Of a DNA stretch of 64,000 bases, positions 26,605-35,144 are shown one piece after another; within the stretch, counting starts at the first letter, position 1, and every line of letters begins with the position of its first letter. The notes under the pieces were generated by a model. The model saw nothing but the letters and a program-made list of their open reading frames with translations. It was not told the origin of the DNA and did no database searches. The position numbers and the translations under genes were made by a program. Source of the DNA: Acidobacteriota bacterium (GTDB lineage Bacteria; Acidobacteriota; Blastocatellia; Pyrinomonadales; Pyrinomonadaceae); contig JAKOVX010000025.1 in assembly GCA_029781855.1 (NCBI GenBank), positions 34,927 to 98,926 of the forward strand, read 5' to 3'.

Positions 26605-26643
26605 GTGTCGCTCGCAAGTTTTCCGGCGGGTGGCACTTTTTTT
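26605..26643 (+). terminator. rho-independent terminator after the RHH gene
   Basis: GTGTCGCTCGC (26605-26615) pairs with GCGGGTGGCAC (26626-26636), including some G-T pairs, and seven T follow (26637-26643). Confidence 0.75.
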
Positions 26644-26675
26644 AATGTCGGCCGCATTTGCTAGAATTTGAAGCA

Positions 26676-27419
26676 ATGAACGTAAAGATCCTAACCGCCG
26701 CGTTGCTCGGCCTTCTCGCCGGCCTGGTCGCCGGATTTACCATCGCAAACAGTATTAACAGGTCCGAGATCAACTCTCTGCGGGGGCAGGCGGAGACGGG
26801 CAAAAAGCCGGCCGCGAATTCAACGGCATCGGCCGACGGATTTTCGATCAGCGATGACGAACTCAAAGCCAAGATCGCCGAAGCAGACGCCAATCCCGAC
26901 AACATCGGCTACCAAAAGAATCTCGGCAGCGCGCTTTACCGCTACGCGACGATGAAGAACGACTCGGCCCTGCTCGACGAATCGCTCCGCATCCTCACGC
27001 GTGCGAACAAGCTCGACCCCAATGATTATGCGGTCCTCGTCGACCTCGGCAACGCTACATTCGACGTTGGATATTTCAAAAAGGACGGTGCGAGCTTCAA
27101 GCGTTCGCGTGAATTGTACGAGAGTGCGTTGGCGATAAAGCCGAACGACGCCGACGTCCGCACCGATCTTGCGATCTCGTATATCCTCGACAACCCGCCG
27201 GACTACAACCGGGCAGTGGACGAATTCCAAAAAGCCTTGAAAGCCAACCCCAAGCAGGAGCGTGCCCTCGGCTTTCTGACGCAGACGTATATGCAGCTCG
27301 GCAAATGGGACGACGCGTCACGGACGCTGGCTCAACTCAAGGCCGCAAACCCTTCAAACGAAAGGATCTCCGACCTGACGGCACAGATCGCGAGCAAGCA
27401 GGCCGCACCGATAAAATGA
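26676..27419 (+). CDS. membrane-anchored TPR protein
   Basis: The ATG at 26676 (MNVKILTAALLGLLAGLVAGF) is preferred; 247 residues. TAGAAT at 26662-26667 would make the transcript almost leaderless. One N-terminal transmembrane helix (residues 4-25) is followed by a short linker and four to five TPR-like helical pairs, such as NIGYQKNLGSALYRYATM, ELYESALAIKPNDADVRTDL and AVDEFQKALKANPKQERALG. It resembles TPR scaffolds in cytochrome c biogenesis or secretion, but no partner is visible apart from the zinc-finger gene that overlaps its stop (ATGA). Confidence 0.84.
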   Translation: MNVKILTAALLGLLAGLVAGFTIANSINRSEINSLRGQAETGKKPAANSTASADGFSISDDELKAKIAEADANPDNIGYQKNLGSALYRYATMKNDSALLDESLRILTRANKLDPNDYAVLVDLGNATFDVGYFKKDGASFKRSRELYESALAIKPNDADVRTDLAISYILDNPPDYNRAVDEFQKALKANPKQERALGFLTQTYMQLGKWDDASRTLAQLKAANPSNERISDLTAQIASKQAAPIK

Positions 27420-27709
27420 GAGAATTTGCCTTTATTCTCGTGGTCGTATTGATACTGCTGGCGATCACGGCGGTTCGGTACCGAAAGCAGATCTCGGGCG
27501 TGATCGGTTTCGTCAGGATGATCCGCGACGCCGCCGACCCGTCGCGAGGCCCAAAAGCGATCAATCAGCCCGCTGCGCCCGCCACCGCGAAGGAGCTCGT
27601 GCATTGCGCCGCGTGCGGAACGTGGGTCCCGAGCGACCGGGCGATCAGGTTCGACGCGAAAACGTATTATTGTTCTAAAGAATGCGTGAAAACCGCGATG
27701 GCGAACTAA
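27416..27709 (+). CDS. PP0621-type small membrane protein with zinc finger
   Basis: 97 residues from the ATG at 27416, which overlaps the preceding stop codon by 4 nt. A hydrophobic N-terminal helix (REFAFILVVVLILLAITAV) is followed by a linker and a compact metal site: CAACGTWVPSDRAI and then YYCSKEC, four Cys in a CxxC ... CxxxC arrangement. This is the pattern of the PP0621 family, whose role is unknown. Coupling with the TPR gene implies joint expression. Confidence 0.78.
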   Translation: MREFAFILVVVLILLAITAVRYRKQISGVIGFVRMIRDAADPSRGPKAINQPAAPATAKELVHCAACGTWVPSDRAIRFDAKTYYCSKECVKTAMAN

Positions 27710-27715
27710 CGGTAC

Positions 27716-28612
27716 CTAATTAATAAACCGATTAAGATACCAACCGATCATTTGCTCGCCGAATAGCATCGCGACGAACGAGCCGATACCTAAAAAGATA
27801 CCGAACGGGATCTGCGTCTGCATATCCTTTTCTTTTTGCCGCGAGATGAGGATGACGCCGGCGAGTGCTCCGGTAAACGCCCCGATAAATATAGTCAGTA
27901 TCGTCAGCCGCCAGCCGAGCAGGGCACCGATACCGAACAGCAATTTCACATCGCCGAGGCCCATCGCCTCGACCCCGCGGAGCCGCTGCCAGATCTCGCC
28001 GATCAGCCACAGCGAACCGCCGCCGACGAGAGCCCCAAGCAATGCACCCGCAAGGCTCACGAGCCATGCAGGGAAGCCGTACATCCACGTCATCGGAGCA
28101 AAAAGAGTATCGGAGAAGTAATTGTCCGCGAAAACCAACGGGAATACGACACGAATGAACAGAGCGATCGCGAACATCGGGTACGTAATGACGTTCGGCA
28201 GGATCATGTGTTCCGAATCGATGAACACTAGCGAGATCATCGCCGCCGAGAACGCGAGAGCAACGGGCAAATACGGCGTCAGCCCGAACTGCCAGTAAAC
28301 AAGGCAGAAAACGAGAGCCGTCAGCAACTCGACCGCCGGGTAACGCCACGCGATCGGCTCCTTGCAATTGCGGCATTTGCCCCGCAGCACGAGCCAGCTA
28401 AGTATCGGAATATTGTCGTAGGGCTTGATCGCGTTCTTGCAGTTCGGGCAAGCCGAATTGGGCATGACGATCGACATCTCATTCGGCACGCGATAGATCA
28501 CGACGTTCAAAAAGCTGCCGATAGCTGCACCGAAAACGAACACGAAAATGTAGCCGACAAATTCGGGTATCCCAAGTAAAGCCTCTAGCGAAGCCATTGC
28601 GAATAAGGTCAT
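27716..28612 (-). CDS. type IV prepilin peptidase (PilD-like)
   Basis: 298 residues, a membrane aspartic peptidase. The N-terminal domain includes GSFLNVVIYRVP and two CxxC pairs (CPNCKNA and CRNCKEP), as in prepilin peptidases that also methylate the cleaved pilin. The catalytic Asp residues sit in IDSEHMILPN and GLGDVKLLFGIGALLG. About seven hydrophobic segments are present. It processes type IV pilins or type II secretion pseudopilins at the inner membrane; no pilin genes are in this window. Confidence 0.92.
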   Translation of the reverse strand: MTLFAMASLEALLGIPEFVGYIFVFVFGAAIGSFLNVVIYRVPNEMSIVMPNSACPNCKNAIKPYDNIPILSWLVLRGKCRNCKEPIAWRYPAVELLTALVFCLVYWQFGLTPYLPVALAFSAAMISLVFIDSEHMILPNVITYPMFAIALFIRVVFPLVFADNYFSDTLFAPMTWMYGFPAWLVSLAGALLGALVGGGSLWLIGEIWQRLRGVEAMGLGDVKLLFGIGALLGWRLTILTIFIGAFTGALAGVILISRQKEKDMQTQIPFGIFLGIGSFVAMLFGEQMIGWYLNRFIN

Positions 28613-28719
28613 TTGTTCGAGTGGAGATCTCTAAGTTAGAAAACGTGCATCGGCCGAGGCTGTCGCGGCCAAGACTATATTAAATGATTTGCCGAGGAAA
28701 AGGGAATTTTCCTGCGTGC

Positions 28720-28826
28720 CAGGCGCACTCGATACCCCCGTCAGGCGCTATGTTGACCCCTCTCAGGTGCACTTCATACCCGTCTCAGGCGCTATGTTGA
28801 CCCCCGCCAGGCGCACTCGGTAAAAC
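28720..28826. repeat. 44-bp tandem repeat, about 2.4 copies
   Basis: Unit 1 is 28720-28763, unit 2 is 28764-28807 and a partial third is 28808-28826. The shared words are CAGGCGCACT, then CAGGCGCTATGTTGACCC in the second half. The units differ at several positions. The rest of the intergenic stretch (28613-29011) holds no gene I can support. Confidence 0.85.
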
Positions 28827-29011
28827 AGGGCGTACGGACAGTTTGATCGCATATGAGGAGATCCGCAGTCGGCCGGTAGGTCGAATTTCACGGGTGTACT
28901 CGAATGTGTGCTCGTGTACCGTAATTTGAAGTTCAGCGATCTTTCGGCCCGGCGCGATGTTGCACACTTGCAACGTGTCACCGTTTCTGCTACATTTTAG
29001 GAATAGCAACT

Positions 29012-29407
29012 ATGGAAATACAACAACGCGCCCAATGGGAATGGCTGCCGCGTGAAGGGCGACGCGGCTCGCGCAGGCGGATGTGCATTTCGCTGTCGGC
29101 CGTCGGCAAGATGAGGATCTGCGGCGTAACGATGGAGGCGATGGGCCGCCCCGAAGCGGTTTTTGTCTTCTACGACCGGGCGAACCATCGGATCGGCCTC
29201 AAACCGGCGCCGTCGGGGTCGGAAAATTCGTATCCGGTCAGTGTCGCCTCGAACGGCCCCGGCCGCGTCATCTACCTCGTCCGCCTGCTTGTAGAACTTG
29301 GCATCGAACTGCCCGGCACCGTCCGTTTTGTCCGCCCCGTTATGGAAAACGGAATGCTCGTACTAGACCTGACAACGGCGGAGACGCGAGTGAGCGGTAA
29401 GCGGTAA
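29012..29407 (+). CDS. hypothetical protein with C-terminus in a heptanucleotide repeat
   Basis: 131 residues, no signal peptide. The central part (MRICGVTMEAMGRPEAVFVFYDRA, then RIGLKPA and SYPVSVASNG) looks like a compact alpha/beta domain, but no family was recognised. The last codons (SGKR and the stop) lie inside a 7-bp repeat (GCRGTRA)n; a change in copy number would alter the C-terminus. The ATG at 29012 has no strong ribosome-binding site, though AGGAATAGC lies nearby. Confidence 0.6.
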   Translation: MEIQQRAQWEWLPREGRRGSRRRMCISLSAVGKMRICGVTMEAMGRPEAVFVFYDRANHRIGLKPAPSGSENSYPVSVASNGPGRVIYLVRLLVELGIELPGTVRFVRPVMENGMLVLDLTTAETRVSGKR

Positions 29408-29435
29408 GCAGTAAGCAGTGAGCAGTAAGCGGTGA
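29394..29435 (+). repeat. heptanucleotide repeat GC(G/A)GT(A/G)A, six copies
   Basis: Six consecutive 7-bp units; the stop codon of the gene ending at 29407 lies inside it. Because 7 is not a multiple of 3, changes in unit number shift the reading frame. Confidence 0.85.
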
Positions 29436-29529
29436 GTATTCTTATTCGGTGCCGTTCGGTGTGTTCTGTGGTTCGACCTTGTTTTTTTCAACCACGGAAC
29501 GCACGGAAGTGCACGGAAAGAGCGGTTGC

Positions 29530-29742
29530 TCATTTCAAATTATTGCGGTCTGCGACTCGGATGCCGAGGACGAGGCCGAAGATCGAAAAAATCATAAAAA
29601 TGCCGATCGATCCGGCCAGATGATCAATACCTATTTTCTGCCCAAAGATCAGGGCCCCGATCAACCTTAAGACAACGAATGAAAGCCCCGGCAGGACGCC
29701 CTAGAGCAGTGTGATGATGAGAGTGCTACGGTTCCTCGTCAT
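29530..29742 (-). pseudogene. small membrane protein gene with internal amber codon
   Basis: On the minus strand an ATG at 29742 opens MTRNRSTLIITLL, then TAG, then GVLPGLSFVVLRLIGALIF, IGIDHLAGSIGIFMIFSIF and VLGIRVADRNNLK ending at TGA (29530-29532). The 70-codon frame encodes two hydrophobic helices and a polar tail of the kind found in small inner-membrane proteins. The TAG is codon 14. A point change could restore the frame, so this is probably a recent nonsense pseudogene; an alternative is that the real start is an ATA/TTG after the TAG. No family is recognised. Confidence 0.55.
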
Positions 29743-29794
29743 AGTTCTGATCTCAGTCTGCAGTTAGTTCGTGCAGAATCGATCTCGTAAAAAG

Positions 29795-30331
29795 TCACAT
29801 TTCGGATGCATACGCGCCGCCCAATATGCCCTTTACCTTCCAACCCTTTGAGGTTCGCCAACATGTATACACGACCGAGGAGCCATTGACATTGTCGGGG
29901 TCATAATATTCTCGATATAGTTCGATACGAACTGATGATCGGCCGATCGCGGGAGGACCGAATGAGTAATATTCAATCCCGCCCTTAAATCGTGTTTTCG
30001 TGTCTTCTTCGGTAATAAGTTCAAACTTTACATACTTTCGCACCGGCAATTGCGAAGCCGACAAATCTGCGTCCACGACGTAAACAATATTCGTCTTATC
30101 TTTGTCGCAACAAGTTTCGGTCTCGTTGAAATCGTTCGTCCTCAGTATCTCGCGTTTCAGTTGTATCAGATCACTCCACTTTAGACGCCTATTCTGAGCA
30201 ATGTCCGTACCCGCAAAGACAAGCACAGCCGCTGAGATAGATAAATACGAAATGAATCGCAGATATGAAAACGGATTCAAGTTTCTGATACCTCGACAGC
30301 TCATTGGATCAATACGCTCAAACAATAGCAT
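29795..30331 (-). CDS. hypothetical exported protein
   Basis: Up to 178 residues; the true start may be one of the Met codons at residues 1 or 10. A hydrophobic segment (about residues 24-42, FISYLSISAAVLVFAG) suggests export. The mature part contains a Cys pair (ETCCDKDK) and beta-type segments such as NIVYVVDADLSASQLPV and SSVVYTCWRTSKGWKVKG, the latter ending in a strongly conserved-looking 'GWKVKGIL' tail. Base composition is more A/T-rich than neighbouring genes. No family is recognised. Confidence 0.55.
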   Translation of the reverse strand: MLLFERIDPMSCRGIRNLNPFSYLRFISYLSISAAVLVFAGTDIAQNRRLKWSDLIQLKREILRTNDFNETETCCDKDKTNIVYVVDADLSASQLPVRKYVKFELITEEDTKTRFKGGIEYYSFGPPAIGRSSVRIELYREYYDPDNVNGSSVVYTCWRTSKGWKVKGILGGAYASEM

Positions 30332-30422
30332 TTAGATACTGCGTTAGTAAGAAATGGTTGCAAATTCGACGATAGCAGAATCGCAAGAGGCACGCTCGTT
30401 CACACTCGCGTTTCCGACCCGG

Positions 30423-30549
30423 GAATTGCCACTAGCTTTAGCTAGTGGTTGTGAGGCAGAAGACAATTTTGGGCTTTAGCCCAATATTCGGCTAAAGCCG
30501 GGAGGAAGCGGTGACCCCTTGATCCACGCTCTAAAGAGCGTGGCAATTC
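30423..30549. repeat. three-hairpin palindromic element (copy A, 127 bp)
   Basis: The element is bounded by inverted GAATTGCC and GGCAATTC. It contains hairpin 1 (30429-30448, CCACTAGC stem), hairpin 2 (GGCTTTAGCC at 30472-30481 with GGCTAAAGCC at 30490-30499) and hairpin 3 (30524-30543, CCACGCTC stem). All have TTTA or TAAA at or near the loop. A second copy of nearly equal length lies at 41804-41929. The rest of the 30332-30659 gap holds nothing recognisable. Confidence 0.8.
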
Positions 30550-30659
30550 ACAAGAAATACCGTTTTCGCTCTTGGGTTGGCTAGAAATCGTTTGGCGGAC
30601 ACCTTGACATGCGCATTATGATTTACCTTTAAGGCAATTGGTGCTATCTTTTCGCAATC

Positions 30660-30956
30660 GTGGAAACAGAGAATTACGAAAGGCCGTATTGGACGAAGGC
30701 TCTAATTTGGATCGCTCCGGCGGTTTGCGTGTCATTCGCTCTGTTTTGCCTGTCGGCGTATCGGTCGACGGTGATGAGTGCGGGCCGCGGTATCGGGTCG
30801 TTCAGCATTCTGCAGCTAGCCGCTTCCATACTTCCGGTCTTTGCCTTTTTTCTTACCGATATGATCAGGAACAAAACCGTCGCCCGCGGCCTGTATGTCA
30901 CTCTTGTTGCAGGCATCCTATACATTTACTTCTTCGGGCTGATCAGACATATCTAG
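30660..30956 (+). CDS. hypothetical small membrane protein
   Basis: 98 residues from a GTG at 30660, with three hydrophobic helices (KALIWIAPAVCVSFALFCLS, SILQLAASILPVFAFFL and GLYVTLVAGILYIYFFGL). Polar loops are short and basic (RNKTVARG). No family was recognised. A TTGACA lies at 30604-30609, but no good -10 sits at the right distance. It stands alone between a repeat element and the exported-protein cluster. Confidence 0.6.
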   Translation: METENYERPYWTKALIWIAPAVCVSFALFCLSAYRSTVMSAGRGIGSFSILQLAASILPVFAFFLTDMIRNKTVARGLYVTLVAGILYIYFFGLIRHI

Positions 30957-31164
30957 CCTAGCGATGGGATCGACTCCAACGCTTAAACTTCCGACGAACA
31001 GGCCTCCTTTGACCTGAAGTTGCATGCATCGAAAAATGGGCTTACTATCATCAGAATCTTACGGTTTGAACTTGGGAACCAACGCACAAATTGGACATTT
31101 GAAAGGCTGACGATCTTCTTCTGAGGCAGCCATATTGAAGTAACGCCCCGGGCGATCGGTGAAT

Positions 31165-32493
31165 ATGAAAATAACGGTGTTCGCGTTGCTTCTTGCCCTC
31201 GGGCTTTGCCTTACCGCAAACGCTCAGACTTACAACAACTATACGAAGGAATACGTGCTCGTCTCGCAGACCGAGGGCCGGATCGAAGCCAGGCGTACGC
31301 AACGGATGATACTGTGCGACTATCAGCCGTCGGGCCTGTACGTGAAACGAGGCGAGAGGATCGGGATAAACGTCGCGGCCCTGCCGAACGGATATTCTTT
31401 GTCGTCGATGATCGGATACAAGCCGATGTGGGGCAACCGTAACAAGACGCAGGAAGTAGGCCTGAAAACCGGCCCGAACACGGTGACCGCTTCGCAGGAC
31501 GGCATACTTTCATTCATTTTCGTCAAAAGCGAAGGTTACGACACCAGGCCGGTCACGGTGAAATTGAAGGTCACGGGCGGCAAGGCCTTTCCGCTCTATC
31601 ACCTGAACCGCTCAAACCTGCTGAATTGGGCAAACGACCTGAAAATAATGCGCGACGCTCCGTTCGTGCAGCTGATCTCGGACAAGGCCCTCATCACCAT
31701 CCCGTACAGAGACTATTTGCGGACGCCGATACGGAATATTCAAGCCACCTTCAGCACGATCCACCAGGTCATCGACCTCGAGGACGAACTTGCCGGTTTC
31801 GATAACAGCTCGCCCGAAAACATGCGGACCCGCAATCGCGTGCATTACATGGTCGACCTCTTTTCGACGCCGAAAGAGAGCGAAGACTATTACATGTACG
31901 CCTCGAACTATTTCATCGGGATGAAACGCGACAATTTCACTGATCTGACGGAAAAGCTGAACCGCGAATGGGGCATCTGGCACGAGACCGGGCACACGCA
32001 TCAGCAAGCGACTTGGCTGTGGGGCTCGATCACCGAGATCAGCGTCAATTTGTTCTCGCTGTATGTGCAGGAGAGGTTCGGGCTGCCGACGCGATTGGGA
32101 ACGATAGAGGGCGGTGAACGCGAGACGACATTTGCCAGGGCTAAAAAGTACATTGCCCAGCGGAATAAGAACTATCTCGACGAAAACGAAGCCGACTATA
32201 ACGAATTATTTACAAAGCTGGTGATGTTTCATCAGCTGAAAAGCGTCTACGGCTGGGACGCAATCAAGCGGCTGCATAAATATTTCAGAAAGACGCCGTA
32301 CGTGGGCAATGGCAGGGAAACGGATCAGGACAAGGCGAACAAGTTCGTGTACGCGATGTGCTTTGTCACGCGTAACAACCTGGTCCCGTTTTTTCAGAAA
32401 TGGGGATTGAACGTCGAAACGGCAACGGCAAACAGGATAAACGCCCTTCGTTTTCCATACCCGGCGACAGATCCAGCGCAGATATTTCGTTAA
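31165..32493 (+). CDS. secreted M60-family-like zinc metallopeptidase
   Basis: 442 residues from the ATG at 31165 (a GTG two codons earlier is possible). A clear signal peptide (MKITVFALLLALGLCLTANA) is followed by a beta-sandwich region with QPSGLYVKRGERIGINV, the N-terminal signature of Peptidase_M60. The zinc site is HETGHTHQQ (H273, E274, H277) with Glu291 in SITEISVN as the probable third ligand. M60 (enhancin-like) enzymes cut mucins and other O-glycosylated proteins. It opens a run of exported-protein genes leading to the cytolysin. Confidence 0.88.
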   Translation: MKITVFALLLALGLCLTANAQTYNNYTKEYVLVSQTEGRIEARRTQRMILCDYQPSGLYVKRGERIGINVAALPNGYSLSSMIGYKPMWGNRNKTQEVGLKTGPNTVTASQDGILSFIFVKSEGYDTRPVTVKLKVTGGKAFPLYHLNRSNLLNWANDLKIMRDAPFVQLISDKALITIPYRDYLRTPIRNIQATFSTIHQVIDLEDELAGFDNSSPENMRTRNRVHYMVDLFSTPKESEDYYMYASNYFIGMKRDNFTDLTEKLNREWGIWHETGHTHQQATWLWGSITEISVNLFSLYVQERFGLPTRLGTIEGGERETTFARAKKYIAQRNKNYLDENEADYNELFTKLVMFHQLKSVYGWDAIKRLHKYFRKTPYVGNGRETDQDKANKFVYAMCFVTRNNLVPFFQKWGLNVETATANRINALRFPYPATDPAQIFR

Positions 32494-32612
32494 ACTGACC
32501 CCGGATCGGCCGTGATCCGTCTGCCACTGCCAGCGACCGGCCGAAGCGGAGACACGCGGAGAACTTGTCGGCGGGCCGTTAGCATCGCACACTGGGTAAT
32601 TATGGAGAAAAT

Positions 32613-33134
32613 ATGACTAGATCATTGTTGGTATTTTCGATCGCGCTTTTGCTTTCGGCCGCAGCTTTCGCTCAAAACAAGAGCGTTTACACGACGTTGG
32701 TGGCAGAGAAGTGCAAGACGCTTACTGTTGACGACGGAATGCCGGGCAATTATTCGGGAAAGTGCCCCGGCGCCGGCGGCTATAAGCTCGAGGTTTATCT
32801 GGACGACGAACGCAACTCGGTGGGCGTGGTCTTTCCGTCCAAGAAAGTCGTGGGATTGGACCTGTGGAACTATTTCAGCAACTTTTCGGAAATAGGCGAC
32901 ACGGCTGAGTGGCGGATGAAGGGGAAGAGACCCGTCGCCCTGATCGTTCGGCTGAAGGTTTCCGATCGCGGCGACGAGAAAACGCCGTCATCCTACCTTA
33001 TAGTCGCCAAGATCACCGGAACCAACGCCTGCGTGACCGACATCGTGAAACCGGGAAAAGGCCAGAACGCGAGGGCCAGGAGCCTCGCCGACCGGGCGTC
33101 GACGAAGCCCTGCAAAACGCCGGATGGTGAGTAG
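32613..33134 (+). CDS. secreted small Cys-containing protein of unknown function
   Basis: 173 residues; GGAGAAAAT precedes the ATG. The signal peptide is MTRSLLVFSIALLLSAAAFA (cleavage before QNK). The mature domain has four Cys (KCKTL, KCPGAGGYKL, NACVTDIV, KPCKTP), likely two disulfides, plus GDTAEWRMKGKRPVALIVRL. Its C-terminal part (KITGTNACVTDIVKPGKG) is repeated almost unchanged in a decayed copy at 35145-35381. The two copies bracket the cytolysin gene, which suggests an accessory role, but this is inference. Confidence 0.75.
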   Translation: MTRSLLVFSIALLLSAAAFAQNKSVYTTLVAEKCKTLTVDDGMPGNYSGKCPGAGGYKLEVYLDDERNSVGVVFPSKKVVGLDLWNYFSNFSEIGDTAEWRMKGKRPVALIVRLKVSDRGDEKTPSSYLIVAKITGTNACVTDIVKPGKGQNARARSLADRASTKPCKTPDGE

Positions 33135-33298
33135 GGCAGCCGGCATTGAATGACGGTGTCATTTCTTGAGCTTCGGCAACGCCGCACGATCCGGCGGCAC
33201 GGCCGGAAAGACGAAAAGTCCACCGGAATGGACGAAGATCGAACGCTCGGGAACGCGACGGCCGGGGCCGTTGGTTATTCAGAAATAGACGTACCATT

Positions 33299-35086
33299 AT
33301 GAAAAAGATCATTATCTTATCGGCCGCGATCGCTTTTGGGCTGATCGGGTCGTTTGCGTTCACAACATCGCGCGCATCTGCTATTTCCCCGTACGCAGTA
33401 CCATATGCGACGCCGGAAACGCCGCTGACCGAGGACGAACTTTCGGGTTTGCTCGACGAACTCAAGGAAGGCCTGACCGATCTTGTCGGCGACGAAGACA
33501 CGGCAACGGCCATCACAGAAAAATGGGACGCCCGCGAAGATCTTGCCGGCAAAACGCGGAAACAGGTACTCGGCCTGCTATTTGCCGATCTTCGGACGGT
33601 CGTCAAGGACAGTGCCTTGCAGAACAGCGTCTGGGCGGCGTGGAACCAAATTCCACAGCAAACGCCTGACACGACGGAGCCAGATACCCCGACCCAAGGA
33701 AACGCGAGTGCCGGACTTGGGCAATATATCGCCGGTTTGAACTACGACGCGGACCGCTTGTTGTCGGTTCAGCCGACGGGCAGCCAGCCTATTTTTGAGA
33801 AGGTGCTCAGTCACAACGAACAGCGAATGCCGGGAGACGGGATCATCACCAAATGCACGCTCTCGACAAAAAGCCTGAGCCGAAACTTCACCGACATCAC
33901 GATCCTGCAGCCGACGCGAGGAGCGGTCTATCCGGGCTCGCTTGTCATCGCGGACCGTGCCCTCAAAGACGGCGGCCCGCGTGCGATAACGCTGGCACGT
34001 GCTCCTGTCAATTTACGCGTCGATCTGCCGGGTGCTGCGAATGACGGCAGTTTCGCGGTCGACGAGCCCAGCGAAAGCAACGTCAGCACGGCGATAAATG
34101 CGGCATTGGCCGGTTGGAACAATTCCGGCAATTACCGCGAAGGGTACATCGACGCTTCTCGCTCGAGCGGCAATGTTGCGGTCGCGTACAGCCGCGAACA
34201 ATTTGCACTCGCGCTCGGCTTCGACTCGGATTGGGCTCAGGGGCCGGTCTCGACTTTGCTGAATGCGAGCAGCAACGGCGAAAGCACTGTCGCCGCGATA
34301 ATGGTCAAGCACGTTTTCTATACCGTCTCGGTTGATGCTCCCGAATCGCCCGCGGGCTTTTTCGCAGACGGTGTGACCGGCGAACAAGCGCAGGCTGCCT
34401 TTTCCTCGACCAGCGTTCCGGCATATGTCAGCAGCGTCAGCTATGGAAGGATGATGATGTTTCGGCTAAAGACCGAGAAACGCATCTCCGAGAAGGAGGC
34501 CGAGGCCGCATTGAAGTACGCCGCCGGCATGTCGAACGTAAACGCTACGGAGAAAGCAGCATATGACAGTATTCTCGCCGCCTCTGAGATCACAGCCTCT
34601 ACGTTCGGGAGCGGCGGACAAATGTCAACACAAACGATAAGGACGGCGGACGTCGTGAAGTGGATAAAGGACAGGTCCATGTCCTATTCCAAGACAAACG
34701 CGAGCGTTCCCGTCGGCTACACCGTCAATTTCTTGAAAGATAACGCCGCTGCCCGCGTTGGCACGACCACGCAATACAGTGACGAAGATTGTCGCGTCTT
34801 CCCAAATTACTGGCTCCAGATTCGTCAAAATGGATGGTATGTCGCCGATTTCACAGTCACGTGGGATGAGCCGGGAAATCCGGGACGAAAAATTGAACAA
34901 AAAGCAATGAAGGGTCAAGTAATGACGCTCAACTTCCCCGGCGATGCGACCAACATCCGCATCAATTTGAGGACCATTTCTGACTGGCAGATCGTGAATA
35001 AGGTGTTGCAGCCCAATGAACTGAACAAAGTCTACGAAACCGCTGGAGTTGCGACCGGTCCGACATTTAATGTTGTACAGAATTGA
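33299..35086 (+). CDS. cholesterol-dependent-cytolysin-family pore-forming protein
   Basis: 595 residues with a signal peptide (cleavage near residue 28, RASA). Residues 43-116 form an extra helical domain (LLDELKEGLTDLV, KWDAREDLAGKT, LLFADLRTVVKD) also found in the protein at 35412. From residue ~140 the thiol-activated cytolysin fold follows: YIAGLNYDADRLLSV, GAVYPGSLVIADRAL (211-213 YPG), VNLRVDLPG, VKHVFYTVSVDAPESP, VSSVSYGRMMMFRL (382-384 YGR) and YTVNFLKDNAA. The C-terminal domain has GWYVADFTVTWDEPGN. The usual Trp-rich undecapeptide is absent (NLRTISDWQIVNKV at that place), as is the Thr-Leu cholesterol pair. It probably forms membrane pores with altered receptor use. Confidence 0.93.
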   Translation: MKKIIILSAAIAFGLIGSFAFTTSRASAISPYAVPYATPETPLTEDELSGLLDELKEGLTDLVGDEDTATAITEKWDAREDLAGKTRKQVLGLLFADLRTVVKDSALQNSVWAAWNQIPQQTPDTTEPDTPTQGNASAGLGQYIAGLNYDADRLLSVQPTGSQPIFEKVLSHNEQRMPGDGIITKCTLSTKSLSRNFTDITILQPTRGAVYPGSLVIADRALKDGGPRAITLARAPVNLRVDLPGAANDGSFAVDEPSESNVSTAINAALAGWNNSGNYREGYIDASRSSGNVAVAYSREQFALALGFDSDWAQGPVSTLLNASSNGESTVAAIMVKHVFYTVSVDAPESPAGFFADGVTGEQAQAAFSSTSVPAYVSSVSYGRMMMFRLKTEKRISEKEAEAALKYAAGMSNVNATEKAAYDSILAASEITASTFGSGGQMSTQTIRTADVVKWIKDRSMSYSKTNASVPVGYTVNFLKDNAAARVGTTTQYSDEDCRVFPNYWLQIRQNGWYVADFTVTWDEPGNPGRKIEQKAMKGQVMTLNFPGDATNIRINLRTISDWQIVNKVLQPNELNKVYETAGVATGPTFNVVQN

Positions 35087-35144
35087 CCCAGGCGGAGCAG
35101 GTCGGGACCGCAAACGCCGTATGTAAAAAAGCGGTATAACAGTT

